A DNA stretch of 40,166 bases. It comes from JBFWUW01 sp050247075 (lineage in GTDB: Bacteria > Planctomycetota > Planctomycetia > Pirellulales > JBFWUW01). A program made the position numbers and the translations under genes. The DNA lies in NCBI GenBank assembly GCA_050247075.1, contig JBFWUW010000065.1, positions 1 through 40,166 of the forward strand, read 5' to 3'. Of this stretch, positions 16,337-24,132 are shown one piece after another; the first letter of the stretch is position 1, and each line of letters opens with the position of its first letter. A model generated the notes under the pieces. That model worked only from the letters and a program-made list of their open reading frames with translations. It did no database searches and was not told the origin of the DNA.

Positions 16337-17757
16337 TAACCAAACAACCGCATGATCGGTTGGCCGGAACTGATCGGCCGGGTGAAGCCGTCTTGGCCTA
16401 GGCGAAGTTCCAGCGGAACGCCCAGCGCGTGGTAGATCGTGGCACCCAGGTCTTGCGAACGGACGGGCAGATCCTTGACGTACGAGGCGGTCTTGTCGGA
16501 CGCGCCATACACCATGCCGCCGCGAATGCCGCCCCCAGCCAAAATGGCCGAGTAGCAAGCGGGCCAATGCTGCCGCCCCGGATTCGCACCTGGCGCGTTG
16601 ATCCGCGGGGTGCGGCCAAATTCTCCGGCCACGACCACCATGGTATTGTCCAACAGGCCCCGCTCTTGCAGGTCGGTCAGCAGGGCCGACAGGGCTTCGT
16701 CCAATTTTGGCATGCACCAGCCCATGCCATAAGAGCCGTCGCCAAAGGCGCTCCCCATGCCCATCTCTCCGCCGTGCATGTCCCAGCTAGAACTAGGTGC
16801 TCCGCCGCCGCCGGTGGGTGAAGTGCCGGTCCAACCGTTGACCGTCACAAACCCCACGCCCGCCTCGACCAGCCGCCGGGCCAGCAACAGGTTTTGCCCC
16901 AGCGGATGCATGCCGTAACGCTCGCGGACGGCGGTTGGCTCGCGGTCCAATTCGTAGGGCAGGCGGCCTTCCGTACCGCTGGCCAGCTCGAACGCCCGTC
17001 CGTACAAGTCTTGCCAATCCTTCTGGCCGGCGCTGCCCGTCGCCGTTTCGGCCGGGTTCAGGCCGTCCAGCAAGGTGCGGCGTTTGTGCATCCGCTCGAG
17101 CGGAACGGCGGGCAGCAATTCCTCGGGCGGGGTGAACTCCGGCATGGCGGGATGATTATTGGCCGAACCGACAAACAGCGGGCTGTTGGTCATGCCCAAG
17201 TAGCCGCCGGTGCCGATGTTGGGCGCGCAGAAGACCGGGTCGCCCACGCATTTAATCAGCCACACATACGGAGCGACGGTCCGTTGGCTGGGGCGCACCT
17301 TGGCCAGAATGGCCCCCATGTAAGGAGAGTCCAGCGGGGCGTCGGCCTGCCCGCTGAGCAGGTGATGCATGGCATCGAAATGGTTGCTGATGTTACCGAC
17401 GTGCGTCATCGACCGAATCAAACTGAAGTGTTGCGACATTTTGGCCAGCCGCGGATTCAGTTCGCTGATTTGCATGCCGGGGACCGCCGTGGCAATCGGC
17501 TGGTACGGGCCGCGAATCTCGGCGGGTGCCTCGGGCTTGAGATCCCACGTGTCCAGATGGCTGGGCCCGCCGCACAGCAAGATGAAGATGCACGACTTTT
17601 CCGCCGCGCCACCCCCCAGCTTGCGTCCGCCATTCACCTGGGCGGCGACCATGCCAGGCATGCCCAAAGACAAAGCCCCCACGCCACCCGCCTGCAACAG
17701 ACGGCGGCGCGTGATCAACGGGGCGGACTGCTTGTGACCGCTGGTTGTGGACTTCAT
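16336..17757 (-). CDS. DUF1501 domain protein, Tat-exported
   Basis: A 473-residue member of the DUF1501 family, which is very abundant in planctomycetes and related to the alkaline phosphatase/sulfatase fold. The N-terminus has a twin-arginine signal, TRRRLLQAGGVGALSLGMPG, so export of a folded protein is expected. Family landmarks are FILLCGGPSHLDTWDLKPEAP, LIRSMTH, VTVNGWTG followed by WDMHGG, and VVVAGEFGRTPRIN near the C-terminus. The biochemical role of the family is not established; DUF1501 genes often pair with DUF1549/DUF1553 cytochrome-type genes, absent here. ATG at 17757 places the Tat motif 17 residues in. Its stop codon borders the composite repeat. Confidence 0.93.
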   Translation of the reverse strand: MKSTTSGHKQSAPLITRRRLLQAGGVGALSLGMPGMVAAQVNGGRKLGGGAAEKSCIFILLCGGPSHLDTWDLKPEAPAEIRGPYQPIATAVPGMQISELNPRLAKMSQHFSLIRSMTHVGNISNHFDAMHHLLSGQADAPLDSPYMGAILAKVRPSQRTVAPYVWLIKCVGDPVFCAPNIGTGGYLGMTNSPLFVGSANNHPAMPEFTPPEELLPAVPLERMHKRRTLLDGLNPAETATGSAGQKDWQDLYGRAFELASGTEGRLPYELDREPTAVRERYGMHPLGQNLLLARRLVEAGVGFVTVNGWTGTSPTGGGGAPSSSWDMHGGEMGMGSAFGDGSYGMGWCMPKLDEALSALLTDLQERGLLDNTMVVVAGEFGRTPRINAPGANPGRQHWPACYSAILAGGGIRGGMVYGASDKTASYVKDLPVRSQDLGATIYHALGVPLELRLGQDGFTRPISSGQPIMRLFG

Positions 17758-17924
17758 CTGGCCTGGCTCCCATGGCAAAACCGATAAAACAGCCCGTGGC
17801 CCCACCACACTCTGGCGGGCGGGAACGGACTTGTCAATCTTGATGTGTAGGGGGAAAGGGTTCAAGAGGGGGCGGGATGTGATCGGACTTGATTTTCGTT
17901 ACCTTTTAGGTAAAGATTATGCCT

Positions 17925-17931
17925 AAGGGAG
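17925..17931 (+). promoter_or_regulatory. Shine-Dalgarno site deciding the HigB start
   Basis: AAGGGAG ends 5 nt before the ATG at 17937. Most genes in this window lack such a site. It overlaps the region downstream of an alternative ATG at 17919 and therefore favours 17937 as the start. Confidence 0.6.
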
Positions 17932-17936
17932 CGATC

Positions 17937-18272
17937 ATGGAAGTGACCTTCACCAACGCGCGGCTTCAGAAGCTGTGCAATTCGGCCAGCAAGCTCCGCG
18001 GAAAACATGGCCCAAGAATGGCCAGTTTAATCCAGCAGAGGCTGCTTGAGCTCGCGGATGCCGAAGTGCTGGAGGACATGCGGCATGTTACCGGTGCCCG
18101 CTGCCATGAACTGAGCCAAAATCTGGATGGGCTTTTGGCGGTCGATCTTGTCCACCCCGACCGCCTCGCTTTTCGATGCGCCGACGACCCGATTCCGTTG
18201 AAACCAGACGGCGGTTTAGACTGGACGCGAGTACGCAAGATCGAGATTGCTGGAATCGGAGATTACCACTGA
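17937..18272 (+). CDS. higB: HigB-like toxin (RelE/ParE superfamily)
   Basis: A 111-residue protein of the HigB type, a RelE-fold mRNA interferase that cleaves mRNA at the ribosome when its antitoxin fails. Family features are the N-terminal strand MEVTFTNARLQKLCN, the long helix with RLLELADAEVLEDMRH, and LDGLLAVDLVHPDRLAF followed by the C-terminal strand VRKIEIAGIGDYH. The gene is followed after 32 bp by a HigA-type antitoxin, the usual toxin-first order of higBA modules. Start ATG 17937 is supported by a good Shine-Dalgarno site. The pair is on the plus strand between minus-strand genes, consistent with an independent mobile module. Confidence 0.85.
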   Translation: MEVTFTNARLQKLCNSASKLRGKHGPRMASLIQQRLLELADAEVLEDMRHVTGARCHELSQNLDGLLAVDLVHPDRLAFRCADDPIPLKPDGGLDWTRVRKIEIAGIGDYH

Positions 18273-18304
18273 CCGAATATGAGACTGACCGGGAAAACGG
18301 AACA

Positions 18305-19381
18305 ATGGCTACCGCATATCGCTTTGAACCAGATTACTCCGTGCCGCCGGGCGCGACGTTGAAGGAAACGATTGAAGCGCGCGGCATCTCCCAGGCGGAA
18401 TTGGCGGCTCGTGCCGGCATGGCCGAGAAAACGATCAGCCAAATCATTAACGGAATCGCGCCAATCACTTACGAAACGGCGGAAAAGTTGGAAATGGTCC
18501 TCTCGATCCCAGCCCGGTTCTGGAATCGCCGCGAATTGAGCTATCGCGAGGCCATCGCCAGGAACGAAGCGAACGAGCGGCTAGCCAACGACGTCGCCTG
18601 GCTCAAGGAGATGCCCGTCAAAGAGCTTAGGGAACGAAAGTGCATTGACGAGCAACCAGACGAATTATCACGAGTACGGGCAATCTTACAGTTCTTTGGA
18701 GTCAGCAGCGTTGATACATGGCACAAGACATGGGGTAAGCCAATCGCTCAGTATCGCGGTGGCGAGGCCCTCGAGCGCCATGCTGGCTACGTCGCGGCCT
18801 GGCTTCGCATGGGGGAATTGCAAGCGGATGCAATCGCCACGGAAGCGTTCGATGCCAGCGAATTCAAACGATCGCTCAAGGAGGTGCGGGCGCTGACGGC
18901 ACGGCCCGCCGCCATCTGGAGCAAGGAAATCCCCAAACTGTGCGCACCGGCCGGGGTGGCGGTGGTATTCACGAAGGAAATCCCCAAAGCGCGGGTGAGC
19001 GGTGCAACCAGGTGGATTACGAAGGACAAGGCGCTCATTCAATTGAGCCTGAAGTACAAGACCGACGATCAGCTATGGTTCACGTTCTTTCACGAAGCGG
19101 GGCACATCCTTTTGCATGGAAAAAGGCAGATCTTCGTCGAGAACGGCTCCAATAGAGATACGGCCGAGGAGCAGCAGGCCAACGCGTTCGCGAGAGACTT
19201 CCTGATTCCTCCGGAGTCGGCCGCTCGATTGGAGTCATTAAGAACGCGGCAGCAAATTATCGCGTTCGCGAAACGGCTTGGAATCAGCCCAGGCATCGTG
19301 GTAGGCCGATTGCAGCACGATAAATTGTTATGGGTTACGGCATTCCGTGACCTTAAGCAAAAGCTCGATTGGACACGGTGA
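18305..19381 (+). CDS. HigA-like antitoxin with XRE helix-turn-helix and ImmA/IrrE peptidase domain
   Basis: A 358-residue two-domain protein. Residues about 15-85 are a HigA-type XRE helix-turn-helix (LKETIEARGISQAELAARAGM, then TISQIINGIAPIT and IPARFWNRRE), which should bind the toxin and the operon promoter. Residues about 210-330 form an ImmA/IrrE-family region with the zinc metalloprotease motif HEAGH at 263-267 and a downstream EEQQANAFARDFLIP, where the Glu may be the third ligand. Typical HigA antitoxins are about 100 residues, so this is a long fused form. The peptidase may tie activation of the toxin to a signal, by analogy with ImmA cleaving the ImmR repressor; that is inference. 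ATG 18305 gives MATAYRFEPDY, in the usual position before the helix-turn-helix. Confidence 0.9.
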   Translation: MATAYRFEPDYSVPPGATLKETIEARGISQAELAARAGMAEKTISQIINGIAPITYETAEKLEMVLSIPARFWNRRELSYREAIARNEANERLANDVAWLKEMPVKELRERKCIDEQPDELSRVRAILQFFGVSSVDTWHKTWGKPIAQYRGGEALERHAGYVAAWLRMGELQADAIATEAFDASEFKRSLKEVRALTARPAAIWSKEIPKLCAPAGVAVVFTKEIPKARVSGATRWITKDKALIQLSLKYKTDDQLWFTFFHEAGHILLHGKRQIFVENGSNRDTAEEQQANAFARDFLIPPESAARLESLRTRQQIIAFAKRLGISPGIVVGRLQHDKLLWVTAFRDLKQKLDWTR

Positions 19382-19400
19382 TGCACGGCGCGCACGCAAT

Positions 19401-19463
19401 GGTGGGACATCGCGGGTGGGCCGTTTGTGGATGGGGGACCGATGGCCGCTTGTCCCACCCTAC
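19401..19463. repeat. GTAGGGTGGGACA palindromic repeat, copy 2
   Basis: GGTGGGACA at 19401-19409 pairs with TGTCCCACC at 19451-19459. The element resembles 255-319, sharing GCGGGTGGGCCG and GCTTGTCCCACCCTAC. The TAG stop (19462-19460) of the next minus-strand gene lies within it, just as in copy 1. Confidence 0.7.
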
Positions 19464-21010
19464 GCTTCTACCCCTAGCAACTGGCAGGCTTCGTCGTAGC
19501 CGGCGGCGCGGAAGCCGTGCTGGTCCTCGCGGTTGTAGCCGAAGGCGCTGGTCGTCACCCGCGACAGGGCCACGATCTGCCGCCAACGGAAGGCGGGGCG
19601 GGTGGTTTGGTATTCCTCGCGGACGGTGTGGTAGAACTTTTCGCCGTGCAGACGGCCATCCTCGCTGATGGCGTACTTGAGCATCAGCTCGAAGACCGGC
19701 TCGACCGGATAGCCGCGGTCGCCGTAGAGGGCGATGGCGGCCGTGGCGCGGCCCTGGTCGTTGTGGCGGATGGCGTCTTCCGTCTCAGCCAGCAGGCCGG
19801 CGGCGTCGGAGATATTGATCAACGCGCGGTGCTCGTCGGTGGGATAGGCCGGCGTGGAGAACGGGGCCGATTGCACCCCAGCGTGGTAAGCGGCCACGAT
19901 CAGGCCCGACACGGCGTGCGGCGTTTGGGCCACGCGGGCCATGTTGCGCCAGGCGTTGGTGGCGTCGGAGGAGTGGACGCCGGCCGAGTCGCCATGCGTC
20001 CGCCACTTGTCGCTGCCTTGCCGCAAGACGTACAAGTTGGAGGCCAGCGAAATTGCCTCGCCGACCACCTCGGGGTCGATTCCCTCGGCCAGCGCGGCGG
20101 CTACGGCCTCGGCCGCGCGGTCGCGCGGGCCTTGGTAGATGGCCTGGCTGAGTTCATCCACGGCGGCATCGCCCGGGTCGCGGTTGCCCAGCGGTTTGCC
20201 GGCCAGCTTGTACTGGTCGAGCAACTTGGGAACGAGTGCGCGAATGGGCGACTCTGGCTGTTTGTGGGCGATCCGCTTCTGCTCGTGGTCGGCGCAGAAC
20301 CGCACGCACTGCCGCAATAGCGAATACGAGTAGTCTTTGCCCAACAGGCCGACCAGCCCATAGGTGCGATGGGCGAAGACAAACCGGTGGACGTTGAGAT
20401 CGTCTTGCATGGCGGGCTGCAAGGCGTTGAAGGCGTCGAGCGGGGAATCGCCGACGGTGGCCAGCAGTTGCTCGCCCAAGGTGTAGTCTGTCTTGCGGCA
20501 GGCATCGCGGATTTGCAGGCCCAGATCGCCCTCGGCGGCATGTTCGGCGGCGTGCAGGGCTTCCAGCGTGGTCTTGGAAGCGCCCCCCACCGACTGAATT
20601 TGCTGGGCATTGCGGTACAACACCTTGAGCACGGGCAACGGCTGCCGGCCGCTGGTGAGTTGGCGGCTCATTTCCAACGCGGGCAGCATGGCCATCGCCG
20701 TATGAAAGCCGACATAGTCGCAGCCGCCAAACGTGACGGCATTGGCCAAGGCACCGGCGGAGATGAGCGTCTTGAGGTCGGTCTCGCCTTGAAGCACTTT
20801 TTGGGCCAGCAACGGCTGCAACTTTTCGGCGGGCGTGGTCCGCATCAACTCCACGAGAGTCTCGTAGGGGCCCAGGGGGATGGACTCAGCCCCTTGTTCG
20901 GCAAAGGCCGTGGACGAACCAAGATCGTTCGCCAGGGCGGTCCCCAGCCCGGCGGCCAGCATGCCGCGGCCAACATCGGACAGAAAAGCGCGACGGTTCG
21001 TGGGTAGCAT
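19460..21010 (-). CDS. Tat-exported protein of unknown function
   Basis: I do not recognise a named domain. The 516-residue product starts MLPTNRRAFLSDVGRGMLAAGLGTALA, a twin-arginine signal with RRAFL, so it is probably exported folded, perhaps with a cofactor. The mature part is rich in Ala-Leu helices (LISAGALANAVTFGGCDYVG, DELSQAIYQGPRDRAAEAVAAALAEG) and contains many His and Asp residues (FHTAMAMLPALEMS, THGDSAGVHSSDATNAWRN, AAYHAGVQSAPF), suggesting an alpha-helical periplasmic protein. ATG at 21010 was chosen because it places the Tat motif near the start; a longer frame from 21034 adds eight residues. It stands alone, with the toxin-antitoxin pair downstream and the haem kinase divergent upstream. 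The stop codon lies inside a palindromic repeat. Confidence 0.75.
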   Translation of the reverse strand: MLPTNRRAFLSDVGRGMLAAGLGTALANDLGSSTAFAEQGAESIPLGPYETLVELMRTTPAEKLQPLLAQKVLQGETDLKTLISAGALANAVTFGGCDYVGFHTAMAMLPALEMSRQLTSGRQPLPVLKVLYRNAQQIQSVGGASKTTLEALHAAEHAAEGDLGLQIRDACRKTDYTLGEQLLATVGDSPLDAFNALQPAMQDDLNVHRFVFAHRTYGLVGLLGKDYSYSLLRQCVRFCADHEQKRIAHKQPESPIRALVPKLLDQYKLAGKPLGNRDPGDAAVDELSQAIYQGPRDRAAEAVAAALAEGIDPEVVGEAISLASNLYVLRQGSDKWRTHGDSAGVHSSDATNAWRNMARVAQTPHAVSGLIVAAYHAGVQSAPFSTPAYPTDEHRALINISDAAGLLAETEDAIRHNDQGRATAAIALYGDRGYPVEPVFELMLKYAISEDGRLHGEKFYHTVREEYQTTRPAFRWRQIVALSRVTTSAFGYNREDQHGFRAAGYDEACQLLGVEA

Positions 21011-21237
21011 GGGATTTCTCCAGAAAGGGAACACGCCAGAAGGATTGCGATAATTTGCCCTTACAAGTTCCTAGAACGGAGGGGCGTTACACGAAAGACG
21101 GTTCCTGCCCCCTGGGATTGCCCCCGACGACTTTATTGTACCACAACCGACCGACTGTAACGGCCAGCGGTTAATATAGATAGCAGATCGGGCCAGGGAC
21201 CGAGTTGGGCGGTGCTAGCCAAGAAACCGTGCTTGCC

Positions 21238-21243
21238 AGGGAG
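21238..21243 (+). promoter_or_regulatory. Shine-Dalgarno site supporting a GTG start
   Basis: AGGGAG lies 5 nt upstream of the GTG at 21249. It supports this non-ATG start for the haem-motif kinase. Confidence 0.55.
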
Positions 21244-21248
21244 CTGCC

Positions 21249-23189
21249 GTGAGCGAACCACACTGCCCCGATCCCGCGCAACTTCGCCAACTGGCGCTGG
21301 GCCTGGGGAGCCATGCGCGGTTTGACCATCTGGCGCGGCATGTTGAAGACTGTAGCGCATGCCAGGCCCAGTTGGAGCGGCTGGATGGTTCGACCGATGC
21401 TCTGGTCGATCGTCTGGGCAAGCTGCGCCTTGCGCCGGAGGCACCAGCGAACACTGGCGAGCCAGGCCGCAACGAATCTTGGGCCCAGGCCGTGCTGGCC
21501 GGCACGTCACGCTCGGGGGAGGCCGCCACGCGCATTGCCGCCGATGCCGGCAGAGACCTGGCGCGGCGGCTGCTGGAAGGTGTCGTGCGGCTCGACCGCT
21601 TTGAATTGCGGTCCGAACTGGGCGTAGGGTCGTTTGGGTATGTGTTTCAAGCTTGGGATCCGCGCCTGGAACGGTTGGTGGCGCTCAAGGTGCAGCGGGC
21701 CGGCAGCCTGGCATCGAATGAAGACGTGCAGCGGTTTCTGCGCGAGGCGCGGAGCGCGGCGCAGCTCAAGCATCCGGCGATTGTCTCTCTGTATGAAACC
21801 GGACAGACGCAAGACAACGTCTGGTATCTGGTCTGCGAATACATCGACGGCGTCACGCTGGAAGAGCGGCTGAGGGAACGCGCCATGACGCCCGCCGATG
21901 CCGCGGCCATCGCCGCCGATCTGGCTGACGCCTTGCAATATGCCCATGAACATGGCGTGGTGCATCGCGACGTGAAGCCATCGAACATTATCCTGGACCG
22001 GCAACAGCGAGCCCATGTGATGGACTTTGGGCTGGCCAAGCGCGAGACGGGCGAAATGACGATGACCTCGGAGGGACGCGTGCTGGGGACACCGGCCTAC
22101 ATGTCGCCCGAGCAGGCCGCCGGAACGTCGCACCTGGTCGATGCGCGCAGTGATATTTTCAGCCTGGGCGTGGTGTTGTACGAGATGCTGACGGGCGAGC
22201 GGCCCTTTCATGGCAACCGCCGCTTGCTGTTATTGCAAGTGTTGGAGGACGACCCGCGCCCGCCGCGCGCCGTCAAGCCGGGCCTGCCGCATGATCTGGA
22301 GGTGATCTGCCTGAAGGCCATGAGCAAGGCCCCGTCGCGCCGTTATCAAACGGCCCGCGACATGGCCGACGACCTGCGGCGGCACCAGGCTGGCCAACCG
22401 ATTCTGGCGCGGCCGACGGGCTACATCGAGCGGACGCTGCGCTGGTGCCGGCGGTATCCGTTGGCGGTGGGCGTGTTGGCGGCGGTGCTGGTTGGTTCCG
22501 TGGCCGGGTTGTGGTATCTGTCGAGCTTGTCGGAATACTTTGTGCGGCAAACGGCGCTGGAAAGCGCCCGGTTGGAAACCAAGATGCTGGACGAAGTCTG
22601 GCGGTTCTACAGCGACGAGATTTCCGACATCGACCCCAAAACGACGAATGTCTCCATCACCGAGAACTACCACAACGTCCACCCTGCGCTGCCGCTGCCC
22701 GCCACGTTTGCCATCGACCTGGGAGAACGAATCAGCCGCCGCAACCCTGGCATGGAGGTGCGTGTTTTCAGCCGGCATCCCTGGCCCACGCGCAAGGATG
22801 GCGGTCCGCAAGACGACTACGACTCGGCGGCGTTGAATTGGCTGGAGGCGAACGCCAAACCGGCCGACGAACCTCCCTCGGAATTCACGCACTTTGTCAA
22901 CGATGACGGCCGCCGCAAGCTGCTGTACTACAGCGCGCGCCATATGGAGCAGAGTTGCATTGGCTGCCACAACCATCCAGCCAGCCGCAGCACCAAGAAG
23001 GATTGGAAAGTGGGCGACGTGGTGGGCGTGCTCAAAATCGTGCGTCCGCTAGAGCGGGAGATTGCCAGTACCCAGGCCGGCCTGCGCGGCGCGTTCTTGT
23101 TGATGGGGACCATCGCGGCGCTGCTGGTGGTGATTAGCGTGGCAGTCACCGTCGCTGCGCGGCACAGGCGAAAGGTGCCCACCGCATGA
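21249..23189 (+). CDS. Membrane serine/threonine kinase with periplasmic c-type haem (Tll0287/DUF3365-like) sensor domain
   Basis: A 646-residue protein. Residues 1-45 resemble an anti-sigma zinc finger (HVEDCSACQ). The kinase spans about 116-390 with GVGSFGYVF, HRDVKPSNI (H239-R-D241), DFGLA and SPEQ. Two membrane spans, about 403-425 and 612-636, enclose a loop of about 185 residues that ends in a CIGCH motif (C570, C573, H574), the c-type haem attachment signature, within NVHPALPLPATFAIDLGERI ... LLYYSARHMEQ, as in DUF3365/Tll0287-like domains. I infer a redox or gas sensor on the outside that drives the inner kinase. GTG start is supported by AGGGAG. Its TGA overlaps the ATG of the ECF sigma gene, so the two are translated together and the zinc finger may hold the sigma factor. 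Confidence 0.93.
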   Translation: MSEPHCPDPAQLRQLALGLGSHARFDHLARHVEDCSACQAQLERLDGSTDALVDRLGKLRLAPEAPANTGEPGRNESWAQAVLAGTSRSGEAATRIAADAGRDLARRLLEGVVRLDRFELRSELGVGSFGYVFQAWDPRLERLVALKVQRAGSLASNEDVQRFLREARSAAQLKHPAIVSLYETGQTQDNVWYLVCEYIDGVTLEERLRERAMTPADAAAIAADLADALQYAHEHGVVHRDVKPSNIILDRQQRAHVMDFGLAKRETGEMTMTSEGRVLGTPAYMSPEQAAGTSHLVDARSDIFSLGVVLYEMLTGERPFHGNRRLLLLQVLEDDPRPPRAVKPGLPHDLEVICLKAMSKAPSRRYQTARDMADDLRRHQAGQPILARPTGYIERTLRWCRRYPLAVGVLAAVLVGSVAGLWYLSSLSEYFVRQTALESARLETKMLDEVWRFYSDEISDIDPKTTNVSITENYHNVHPALPLPATFAIDLGERISRRNPGMEVRVFSRHPWPTRKDGGPQDDYDSAALNWLEANAKPADEPPSEFTHFVNDDGRRKLLYYSARHMEQSCIGCHNHPASRSTKKDWKVGDVVGVLKIVRPLEREIASTQAGLRGAFLLMGTIAALLVVISVAVTVAARHRRKVPTA

Positions 23190-23827
23190 CCGCCGAAGAA
23201 AGCCGCCATCAGCGCTTGCGGTCGGGCGGATCGACCTCGCGCAGCCTGTTGGCCGGTGCGCGCCAAGACTTACCAGCGGCTTGGGAACGGCTGGTGCGGC
23301 TGTACGCGCCGTTGGCGGCTTCTTGGTGTCGACGTTGGGGCGTGGCGGAACAAGACATCGGCGATTTACTGCAAGAAGTCTTCTCGGCGGTGGCGGGCCA
23401 CCTCGACCAATTCCGCAAGGAACGTCCCGCCGATACGTTTCGCGGTTGGCTGGCGACGATCGCCCGCAACAAGGTTCGCGATCACTTTCGTCGTCGCGCG
23501 GGTGAACCTTCCGCCGCTGGCGGTTCCGAGGCGGCCCAGTGGATGCGGCAAGTGCTGGACCCCCGCGACGCGGACGATGAACTGCCCGACCCAACCGACG
23601 ACGTTTTGCTGGACGACTTGTTGAAAGCAGCGTTGGAGTCGATCCGCGGCGAGTTTCACCAAAATACCTGGCATGCCTTTTGGGGCGTGGTGGTGGAAGG
23701 CCGGGCCGCGGCCGATGTGGCCGCCGATCTGCACATGAAACCGGGTGCCGTGCGCGTGGCGAAATCACGCGTACTGCTGCGGTTGCGAAAAGAACTGGGC
23801 GACGAACCCGACGAACCTCGCGGATGA
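23186..23827 (+). CDS. ECF-type RNA polymerase sigma factor
   Basis: A 213-residue sigma-70 family ECF factor. Region 2 covers LVRLYAPLAASWCRRWGVAEQDIGDLLQEVFSAVAG and FRGWLATIARNKVRDHFRRRA, which bind core polymerase and the -10 element. A linker rich in Asp follows, then region 4 with HAFWGVVVEGRAAADVAADL and the recognition helix GAVRVAKSRVLLRLRKELG. It overlaps the kinase upstream by ATGA. Planctomycetes have many ECF factors linked to serine/threonine kinases with zinc-finger anti-sigma segments, so phosphorylation or release by the haem kinase is a reasonable inference. Target promoters cannot be read here; autoregulation is common in the family. A perfect 15-bp hairpin follows the stop codon. 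Confidence 0.93.
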   Translation: MTAEESRHQRLRSGGSTSRSLLAGARQDLPAAWERLVRLYAPLAASWCRRWGVAEQDIGDLLQEVFSAVAGHLDQFRKERPADTFRGWLATIARNKVRDHFRRRAGEPSAAGGSEAAQWMRQVLDPRDADDELPDPTDDVLLDDLLKAALESIRGEFHQNTWHAFWGVVVEGRAAADVAADLHMKPGAVRVAKSRVLLRLRKELGDEPDEPRG

Positions 23828-23858
23828 GCAGGGCCGGAACAATTTGTTCCGGCCCTGC
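23828..23858 (+). terminator. Perfect 15-bp hairpin after the sigma gene
   Basis: GCAGGGCCGGAACAA at 23828-23842 and TTGTTCCGGCCCTGC at 23844-23858 are perfect inverted repeats with one unpaired base at the centre. It begins directly after the TGA stop. No T tract follows, so it may stop polymerase with help from other factors or protect the mRNA 3' end. Confidence 0.5.
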
Positions 23859-24132
23859 CCGACGCGGGGGTGAGACCAAGGAAGGGGCCAGCCATCGGTG
23901 GGCCGCGGGGGTACCGTTGACTCGCAACTGAAACGTAGGTCGAACCTGGCGGCTGTCAAATGAAGTTGGGGAATTCGGTCGATTCGCACGGAATTTCCGT
24001 TGAAATGGGCCGCCGAAGGGACGATTCATCAACATATACTGTTTTGTTGTTGACTTTCGATTTCGCCATCGGTAGCTTCAGGCGTGCGAGATTGTGGTCT
24101 ACCAGTACGCAGCCCCGACAGGAGTCTTGGCC
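23828..24132. other. Gene-free stretch before the second DUF1501 gene
   Basis: Apart from the hairpin at 23828-23858 I see nothing specific. AT-richer DNA around 24020-24060 (ACATATACTGTTTTGTTG) is a plausible promoter area for the DUF1501 gene but no clear boxes can be assigned. Confidence 0.35.

Noticed and set aside
23049..24035. 328-codon frame opposite the sigma factor
   Set aside because: Arg- and Pro-rich composition is typical of a shadow frame in GC-rich DNA; the sigma factor on the other strand is clear.
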